A DNA stretch of 10,755 nt from CAZFPA01 sp964520975. Lineage in GTDB: Bacteria; Bacillota; Negativicutes; Selenomonadales; Selenomonadaceae. The stretch is taken from the NCBI GenBank assembly GCA_964520975.1, contig CAZFPA010000063.1, positions 1 through 10,755 of the forward strand, in the 5' to 3' direction. The first letter of the stretch is position 1. Every line of letters begins with the position of its first letter. The position numbers and the translations under genes were made by a program. Below are positions 6,391 to 10,755 of the stretch, one piece after another. Below the pieces are notes generated by a model that saw only the letters and a program-made list of their open reading frames with translations, searched no databases and was not told where the DNA came from.

Positions 6391-7379
6391 TGGTTCCACC
6401 CCGTAATATTGACATCGCCAATATTTTCTTTCGTGATCAGCAGCGTTGGCAATTCCACCAAATGAACCGGCTGCTGGCCTGCCAGCAGCTCATACGCCTG
6501 CTTTACAGCCAGTCGCCCCAAAAGATGTGGCGACTGAGCCGCAGTAGCAGTCATATCACCGCTCGCAATCATCTGTTTTGTTTCCGGGGCGCCATCCACT
6601 CCATAGATGCGCACCTGTCCCGGTGTGCGGCCGACATTTTGCAGTGCCGCCATGGCTCCCAGAGCTGACGGATCATTCAATGCCATGACAACATCGATAT
6701 CATTGTGGCGCCGGAGCATGCGCTCCATCGCCGGCATAGCCTGCTCCAGCTGCCCCTGGCACTCTTCACTATCGACCACCACAAAGGCTGGATATTGAGC
6801 AATCGTGTCCATAAATCCCTGAATCCGGTCTACACCGGACTTGGCCTCAGAATGCTTCAGCAACGCAATCTTTCCCCCCGCGGCATGCGTTACCAGATGC
6901 CGGGCACATTGTACACCAGCCATATAGTTGTTTGACACAACCGTACAGGCAACCAGCCGATCCTCCTGTACCTTGGTATCAATGACAATGACAGGAACAT
7001 GCGCGCGATAGGCCAGCTCCAGGGCCGGTTCCATCTGCTGCCAGTCTACCGCGTTGAGGAACAGCACCTCGATGCCACTGGCAAGAAGCTCCTGTATTTC
7101 CTCCGTCTGCCGCTCGACGCTCAGTTCCGGATTTCGCGAGATCAACACATCCCCATTATTTTCTACTGCCGTCCGTATTTCCTCATTGATGATTTCATAA
7201 AAAGGGTTGTTCAAGGTCATATAAACGGCCCCAAAACGATGCCGGTGCTCATTCTGCCGCACCGAATAATCGTTATGGAACAAAATCCAGATACCCGCTC
7301 CCAGCAAAAGCATCACAAGCGCCAGCAGCCCTGCTGCCCAGCCATACCTTCTCCCTACATCCTTCATGCTACCCCTCAC
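6387..7379 (-). CDS. Membrane-anchored periplasmic-binding protein, type 1 ribose-binding-like (probable receptor for the kinase)
   Basis: This is a sugar-binding-type protein of the Peripla_BP_4 (RbsB-like) fold, 330 residues. A hydrophobic helix at about 14-34 anchors it and no lipobox cysteine follows. The outer domain shows FGAVYMTLNNPFYEII (49-64), a lobe with EIQELLASGIEVLFLNAVD, PVIVIDTKV at the hinge, GVDRIQGFMD, ALNDPSALGAMAAL, and the typical C-terminal segment YGVDGAPETKQMIASGD. It is the first gene of the cassette and overlaps the kinase by ATGA. With no permease or ATPase present, I infer a ligand receptor that signals through the kinase, as LuxP does for LuxQ, TorT for TorS, or XylFII for LytS. 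Ligand is unknown, probably a sugar. GTG at 7377-7379 has AAGGAG nine bases upstream; ATG at 7365-7367 is an alternative. Confidence 0.85.
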   Translation of the reverse strand: MRGSMKDVGRRYGWAAGLLALVMLLLGAGIWILFHNDYSVRQNEHRHRFGAVYMTLNNPFYEIINEEIRTAVENNGDVLISRNPELSVERQTEEIQELLASGIEVLFLNAVDWQQMEPALELAYRAHVPVIVIDTKVQEDRLVACTVVSNNYMAGVQCARHLVTHAAGGKIALLKHSEAKSGVDRIQGFMDTIAQYPAFVVVDSEECQGQLEQAMPAMERMLRRHNDIDVVMALNDPSALGAMAALQNVGRTPGQVRIYGVDGAPETKQMIASGDMTATAAQSPHLLGRLAVKQAYELLAGQQPVHLVELPTLLITKENIGDVNITGWNQ

Positions 7380-7400
7380 CTACGTTCTCTCCTTAGCTAA

Positions 7401-7406
7401 AGTATA
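7401..7406 (-). promoter_or_regulatory. Possible -10 box of the sensory operon
   Basis: TATACT on the minus strand matches five of six bases of the -10 consensus and lies about 22 bases ahead of the GTG start, just after the PTS operon terminator. No convincing -35 box sits 16-18 bases upstream, so the operon may need an activator or this may not be the promoter. Confidence 0.3.
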
Positions 7407-7420
7407 CTATATCAAGAACC

Positions 7421-7458
7421 TAAAAAGAATGCTGCAACAAATATTTTGCTGCAGCATT
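7421..7458 (-). terminator. Strong intrinsic terminator of the PTS operon
   Basis: A 14-base stem (7428-7441 pairing with 7445-7458, one G-U pair, three-base loop) is followed on the minus strand by CTTTTTA. It lies about 35 bases after the last gene of the PTS operon and before the sensory operon, so the two are probably separate transcripts. Confidence 0.85.
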
Positions 7459-7492
7459 TTAGCAGAAACACGGAGAAACTCCGCCGGCAAAA

Positions 7493-7789
7493 TCAGCCCT
7501 TATCCAGGAGAGCCAGAATTTTACCTACATTGCTCCGTCCATTACCAATCCCTTTATTCACGACGAATATGGCCAACATGGCGAGCACTGCCAGAAAAGT
7601 TCCCAACACCTCCGCGGCCAGCTCTGCTCCGGGGGGAGCATTGTTTGCTCCCCACCAGGCCAGCAGGATGCCCAGCCCCGAAAAGGCGGTAAGCAGCTTC
7701 AGCCACCGTTCTAAATTACGGATCATACGCGTCTGCATGGCTGCCTCATTGAGCAGCGTCTGCCGGCTTTTTCCATCCACGATCTGCAT
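7493..7789 (-). CDS. Small two-helix membrane protein of unknown function at the end of the PTS operon
   Basis: I do not recognise a named family. Numbered from the ATG at 7787-7789, the product has 98 residues. A hydrophilic N-terminus (MQIVDGKSRQTLLNE) is followed by an amphipathic stretch, RMIRNLERWLK. Hydrophobic helices lie at about 31-47 and 60-78, and a polar tail follows, NKGIGNGRSNVGKILALLDK. It is not the DUF956 (ManO) protein that follows mannose PTS genes in lactic acid bacteria. It starts 18 bases after the IID stop and ends just before the operon terminator, so it is co-transcribed with the PTS. An accessory role at the transporter is possible but only inferred. AGGA lies eight bases before the ATG. 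A TTG at 7805-7807, directly after the IID stop, would give 104 residues but has no ribosome binding site. Confidence 0.7.
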   Translation of the reverse strand: MQIVDGKSRQTLLNEAAMQTRMIRNLERWLKLLTAFSGLGILLAWWGANNAPPGAELAAEVLGTFLAVLAMLAIFVVNKGIGNGRSNVGKILALLDKG

Positions 7790-7807
7790 CTCCTTTTTCC
7801 TGGTCAA

Positions 7808-8623
7808 TTAATAGCTCAAGCCCGGGTCGAACACACCAAGCAGAACACCCACGAAAGCCACAACCACCAGCAGCAGCATAACCATCGTTGGCGATATATT
7901 CCGCTTTGTCATCAGCCACCAGCAGAAAATAACCGCCGCGGCCGAAAGCATTTTCGGATAGATGCCGTCGAGCGTCTTCTGCAGTACGCCGCCACCTGGC
8001 AAAACCAGCGAGGTCGTGATATTGATCCAGGAAGCTGCCACAGCACCGATGACGATCGTACCAATCATGATGATGGAATCACGGACAGCCTGTGCCTGCT
8101 CGCCGACCAGCACCTCAACAGCCTTGCCGCCAAGGTCATAGCCCTTGAAATAGGCATACCGCATGCCAAACCACATGAGGATATTCCATACGACAATGTA
8201 GAAAATTGCACCAAGCGGACTGCCACCGCCAGAAAGGCCAAGGCCGATGCCCAGCAGAATTGGAATGAGTGTTCCGACGATCATCGAATCACCAATACCA
8301 GCCAGCGGTCCCATAAGACCGGCACGGATACCATTGATAGCCTCATCATCGATGGACTGCCCGTTGGCCCGGGCTTCCTCCAGGCCGGCTGTCATGCCTA
8401 CAACCAGTGCGCCGATCTGCGGCTCTGTATTGAAAAAAGCCGTGTAGGTACTCATTGCCGCCTTTTTCTCTTCCTTGGTGTCATAAAGCTCATTGACGAC
8501 CGGAAGCATTGCACAAAGATAACCAAAGGTCTGCATATGCTCCTGGGAAAAGCAGGTCAGATTACCATAGAACCATGAAAGGAAACTTTTATTCAATGTC
8601 TTTTTTGATAATTTTTTCTCCAT
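7808..8623 (-). CDS. PTS mannose/fructose/sorbose-class transporter subunit IID
   Basis: This inner-membrane subunit forms the translocation complex with IIC, and sugar is phosphorylated by IIB during uptake. It has 271 residues, normal for the family. Conserved features are an N-terminal SFLSWFYGNLTCFSQEHMQT region, FFNTEPQIG (63-71), and the signature MGPLAGIGDS (104-113) leading into several hydrophobic segments through to the C-terminus (VVVAFVGVLLGVFD). The ATG lies two bases after the IIC stop, and its GAGGAGG ribosome binding site is inside the end of the IIC gene, indicating coupling. Sugar specificity within the mannose class cannot be decided from sequence. Confidence 0.95.
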   Translation of the reverse strand: MEKKLSKKTLNKSFLSWFYGNLTCFSQEHMQTFGYLCAMLPVVNELYDTKEEKKAAMSTYTAFFNTEPQIGALVVGMTAGLEEARANGQSIDDEAINGIRAGLMGPLAGIGDSMIVGTLIPILLGIGLGLSGGGSPLGAIFYIVVWNILMWFGMRYAYFKGYDLGGKAVEVLVGEQAQAVRDSIIMIGTIVIGAVAASWINITTSLVLPGGGVLQKTLDGIYPKMLSAAAVIFCWWLMTKRNISPTMVMLLLVVVAFVGVLLGVFDPGLSY

Positions 8624-8625
8624 GA

Positions 8626-9471
8626 TCAGATATCCTCCTCATCATCGTCAGCTGCCGGACTGACAGCCTCTGCCGCCTTATGACTCTGCAGCATGATGAC
8701 CTTATAGTTAATGATTGCGAAGAACGAGCCAACGATAGCCGAAGCAATGAGGTTCAGGTTCATGCAGGCGGCCAGGGTAAAGCCAAACAGGAAGGTAATG
8801 AAATCCAGCGGCTTCTTTACAACCTGTTTAAGCAGGATTGCAACGCCGACTGCCGGGAGAAGGCTGCCCACCGTGAACAGTGTCTTCATCGCAATGCCAT
8901 CCATAGGCAGATAATTCTTCATGATATCTACCATGCCTGCACCGGCCATGGTAATGAGGAAAGTCGGCAGGAAGGAGCAAACGATATGCGAAATCCATGG
9001 CAGTCCCATATCCACAAGGTAAAGCTTGCCAAAATCGCCCTTTTCTACAGCCTTCCAGCCAATCCCCTGCCAAATCAGGTTCATGGTAGCCGTGCCATAG
9101 AACAGTACTGTACCGAGCGTACCGACAGCAGCGCCAAGAGCCGCCGCCATTGCCTGTGCCTGTGCCGTATCCGGATCCAGGCCCATGCCCTTGACTGCAC
9201 AGATGGCCAGCGGTATACCGATGTAGCTGACAGCGCGGACATCAGCGGAAACTGTGCCGCCTGGCGTTACGAGCGCAATATAAATGACCTGGATTGCTGC
9301 ACCAATGATAATACCAGAACGAATGTCACCAAGGATAATACCCACTACTAAGCCCGCGACCAGCGGACGCCCCAGCGTATAGTTGCCAAAGGTTGTGCCG
9401 CCGAGACCCGGCATGCTTGATAAGCAGGCGAAGAGGCCTAAAATCGCGGCTTGTACTGCATTGATCTCCAT
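8626..9471 (-). CDS. PTS mannose/fructose/sorbose-class transporter subunit IIC
   Basis: This inner-membrane permease subunit carries the main sugar-binding and translocation path of the mannose-class PTS. At 281 residues, it starts MEINAVQAAILGLFACLSS and has the family block GRPLVAGLVVGIILGDIRSG (34-53), IIIGAAIQVIYIALVTPGG, and repeated hydrophobic helices ending near residue 260. An acidic tail, ADDDEEDI, closes it. It lies 41 bases after the IIB gene, the widest spacing in the operon, and its ribosome binding site (GATGG region) is weaker than that of its neighbours. No promoter or hairpin is evident in that gap. Confidence 0.95.
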   Translation of the reverse strand: MEINAVQAAILGLFACLSSMPGLGGTTFGNYTLGRPLVAGLVVGIILGDIRSGIIIGAAIQVIYIALVTPGGTVSADVRAVSYIGIPLAICAVKGMGLDPDTAQAQAMAAALGAAVGTLGTVLFYGTATMNLIWQGIGWKAVEKGDFGKLYLVDMGLPWISHIVCSFLPTFLITMAGAGMVDIMKNYLPMDGIAMKTLFTVGSLLPAVGVAILLKQVVKKPLDFITFLFGFTLAACMNLNLIASAIVGSFFAIINYKVIMLQSHKAAEAVSPAADDDEEDI

Positions 9472-9512
9472 AAATCCATCACTCGCTTTCTTTTATTATG
9501 CAGCAGAGGCAC

Positions 9513-10010
9513 TCAATCCGAAAAACCGAATTTTCCTCTGAATTTCTGCCAGTCCCCAATATATTTCTCCTTGATAAGCGCAAAATCAATACTATAGCCA
9601 GCCTTCATGATTTCCTCAAAGGCCGAAGCTTCCTCCGGGGTAATCGACTGATTGTTTCCGAGTTCCACTGCCCCTGGACGGTCGTTGCAGGGGCCTACGA
9701 TGACCTTCCGGATTCCCGGATCGAACTTTTGGTCCACAAGGATTTTCTTCATATCCAGTGGGTTTTTGGTAATCAGGAAATAACGGGTATCGCTATGGAT
9801 GACCTGCTGGCATTTTTCCTGCCAATGCTCCATAGTCCACACAAAGGTTTTTTTACCTGAAGCGGACTTATAGGCTGCCTTGAGCACAGCATTATTGGCC
9901 GCGGCGTCATTGACCGCCACAATTCCATCACAGGGATACTCCAGCGCCCAGCGGGTGCAGGTCTGTCCATGGATCATGCGATCATCTACTCTGAGAAACG
10001 TAATTGACAT
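9513..10010 (-). CDS. PTS mannose/fructose/sorbose-class subunit IIB
   Basis: This is the cytoplasmic phosphocarrier domain that receives phosphate from IIA and passes it to the sugar held by IIC/IID. It is a free-standing IIB of 165 residues, normal length. The active-site segment is FLRVDDRMIHGQ, with phospho-histidine H14. Later blocks typical of the family are GIVAVNDAAANN and a C-terminal YIGDWQKFRGKFG. Its ATG follows AGGAGG (10020-10025) with 9 bases between. It begins 15 bases after the IIA stop. Separate IIA and IIB distinguish this operon from the fused IIAB (ManX) arrangement. Confidence 0.95.
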   Translation of the reverse strand: MSITFLRVDDRMIHGQTCTRWALEYPCDGIVAVNDAAANNAVLKAAYKSASGKKTFVWTMEHWQEKCQQVIHSDTRYFLITKNPLDMKKILVDQKFDPGIRKVIVGPCNDRPGAVELGNNQSITPEEASAFEEIMKAGYSIDFALIKEKYIGDWQKFRGKFGFSD

Positions 10011-10025
10011 ATTCCCTTGCCTCCT

Positions 10026-10454
10026 CTAAATATCATCCTCTGCTTCGGCAGAAGTATCCAGTTCCAATTCCTTGACCGCACCACAGGTCTCCGTAATGAG
10101 CGTATCCGCCAGCACAGTATCCGCCAGGTTTTCACCGGTCAATACCAGCGTAAGCGCCATCGGCAGACTCATGCCGCCAAAGGCACGCGTATGGGCAAGC
10201 AGCCCATGATCTGCCAAGACCTTCATCGCGGTAGTAAGCGGCGAACCACCCAGGATATCTGCCAGTACCACAATCCGGTCCTCCGGGCGAATCCCCCCTA
10301 AGAGACTTTCCACCCGGGCGGCATATTCATCAGCTCCCATGCCATCCCGCAGGCTCGTTGACAAAACATTATCCCGATCCCCGGCAATCATGCGAAGCGC
10401 GGAATGCAGTCCCGGCGCGAAATCTCCATGGCTTACCAGAAGCACATAAAACAC
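10026..10454 (-). CDS. PTS mannose/fructose/sorbose-class subunit IIA
   Basis: This is the cytoplasmic phosphocarrier that accepts phosphate from HPr and passes it to IIB. From the GTG at 10452-10454 the protein has 142 residues and begins MFYVLLVSHGDFAPGL, placing the phospho-histidine at H9, where the family has it. ADILGGSPLTTAM is the conserved middle block. An upstream in-frame ATG at 10497-10499 would add a 15-residue hydrophilic, lysine-rich extension unlike the family. The strong AAAGGGGGT (10461-10469), five to seven bases before the GTG, settles the choice. First gene of the PTS operon. Confidence 0.93.
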   Translation of the reverse strand: MFYVLLVSHGDFAPGLHSALRMIAGDRDNVLSTSLRDGMGADEYAARVESLLGGIRPEDRIVVLADILGGSPLTTAMKVLADHGLLAHTRAFGGMSLPMALTLVLTGENLADTVLADTLITETCGAVKELELDTSAEAEDDI

Positions 10455-10650
10455 GGTTTCACCCCCTTTCTCCCGATTGATATTTTTTTCTTTATTCATT
10501 ATCTCTTTTCATTTTTCTAACAATTAAGAGTTTACCAAAAAGAAGGTGCCAATTCAGCTGTATATTGTCACGACTTTGACGTTTTCCACGTGACATTTGT
10601 CATTTTTTAAACTTTTTCGTCACATTCGCGCAAGCTCAGTCACGCAAAAA
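10455..10650 (-). promoter_or_regulatory. Upstream regulatory region of the PTS operon
   Basis: About 200 bases without a gene lie between a terminator and the IIA start. The stretch is AT-rich and holds six GTCA/TGAC half-sites within about 75 bases, including the 12-base palindrome TGACATTTGTCA (10591-10602). A possible -10 box TATACA (minus strand, 10559-10564) lies 18 bases downstream of a poor -35 (TGGAAA). Another GATAAT lies close to the gene. No promoter is convincing, which suits an activator-dependent operon. No gene for the regulator is adjacent inside the window. Confidence 0.4.
10591..10602. promoter_or_regulatory. Candidate operator palindrome TGACATTTGTCA
   Basis: TGACA and TGTCA form a perfect inverted repeat around TT. 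A second looser dyad, GTCA-N6-TGAC, sits 10 bases to the left (10568-10581), and single GTCA half-sites occur at about 10620 and 10639. Arrangement resembles a binding site for a dimeric regulator of the PTS operon; the regulator is unknown. Confidence 0.35.
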
Positions 10651-10651
10651 C

Positions 10652-10689
10652 AAAAAAACTGTTCCTGCACTTTGGCAGAAACAGTTTTT
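10652..10689 (-). terminator. Intrinsic terminator of the gene upstream of the PTS operon
   Basis: On the minus strand AAAAACTGTT and CTGC pair with GCAG and AACAGTTTTT around a short loop (10654-10663 with 10680-10689 on the outside), followed by a T-rich run. The flanking A and T runs make it able to work in both directions. It separates the PTS operon from whatever lies to the right. Confidence 0.8.
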
Positions 10690-10701
10690 CCCGATATTCA
10701 A

Positions 10702-10717
10702 CACTAGTACATCGTAC
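10702..10717. repeat. Right copy of the 16-bp terminal inverted repeat
   Basis: CACTAGTACATCGTAC is the exact reverse complement of bases 1-16. It lies 12 bases outside the terminator, so it falls outside the PTS operon. Its core GTAC-ATC-GTAC is itself a small dyad. Sequence on either side does not resemble the known inward flank at the left end. Confidence 0.6.
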
Positions 10718-10754
10718 ACGAAATAACTGGACCAGAAGTACGCAGGATGAATTT
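10704..10754 (-). CDS. Possible 3' end of a gene entering from the right edge
   Basis: One minus-strand frame reads 16 codons (ending GPVISCTMY) to a TAG at 10704-10706, 14 bases before the terminator hairpin. That placement suits the end of an upstream gene, but the fragment is too short to recognise. The other two minus-strand frames are also open across this edge, so the frame choice is weak. Confidence 0.15.
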   Translation of the reverse strand, partial: KFILRTSGPVISCTMY

Positions 10755-10755
10755 T

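Noticed and set aside
10455..10499. Upstream ATG start for PTS IIA (adds 15 residues)
   Set aside because: The extension is hydrophilic and not family-like, and it contains the strong ribosome binding site for the GTG at 10452-10454, which puts the phospho-histidine at the usual position 9.
10531..10557. Sigma-54 (-24/-12) promoter upstream of the PTS operon, suggested by TTGGCAC on the minus strand
   Set aside because: Mannose-class PTS operons are often sigma-54 dependent, and TTGGCAC is a fine -24 element. However, the downstream GG is two bases too far and reads TTGGT rather than TTGCW, and sigma-54 spacing is strict. No LevR/ManR-type activator gene is in the window.
10560..10600. CcpA catabolite-response (cre) site around GTGGAAAACGTC on the minus strand
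   Set aside because: The spacing between the TG and CG parts is one base too long and the right half does not match the consensus.

Overview
The window reads as a chromosomal fragment of a Bacillota bacterium. Pointers are a mannose-class PTS with separate IIA, IIB, IIC and IID genes, a QueT-type ECF substrate-binding subunit behind a preQ1 riboswitch, strong GAGGAG-type ribosome binding sites and intrinsic terminators. The balanced base composition and protein style suggest a gut or oral Negativicutes lineage (Selenomonas/Mitsuokella/Megasphaera-like), but this is inferred from style and not proven. Every gene I accept lies on the minus strand, so transcription runs from high to low coordinates.

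Right edge (about 10500-10755): a terminator for an upstream gene outside the window, then a regulatory region rich in GTCA/TGAC half-sites. Next is a PTS operon in the order IIA, IIB, IIC, IID, followed by a small two-helix membrane protein of unknown function. It ends at a strong hairpin terminator (7421-7458).

Centre (3058-7379): a tightly packed sensory cassette. A membrane-anchored periplasmic-binding protein of the ribose-binding type is followed, with ATGA overlaps, by a six-helix sensor histidine kinase (DesK/LiaS type) and a NarL-type response regulator. After one spacer base comes a second membrane-anchored solute-binding protein of the family 1 (MalE-like) fold. No ABC permease or ATPase is present, and neither binding protein has a lipobox cysteine. 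They therefore look like ligand receptors for the two-component system rather than transport components. A Cof-type HAD phosphatase gene follows 24 bases later.

Left part: nicotinate phosphoribosyltransferase (pncB, NAD salvage) behind its own likely promoter, then a sigma-A-like promoter, a preQ1-I riboswitch and queT (queuosine precursor uptake). The reading frame of queT extends upstream into the riboswitch, and no well-placed start codon follows the ribosome binding site, so its 5' end is unresolved.

The window ends carry a perfect 16-base inverted repeat (1-16 and 10702-10717). The left copy overlaps the queT stop codon. The most interesting element is the four-gene sensory cassette next to the sugar PTS: it suggests a system that detects one or two extracellular sugars and adjusts gene expression, perhaps that of the PTS itself.
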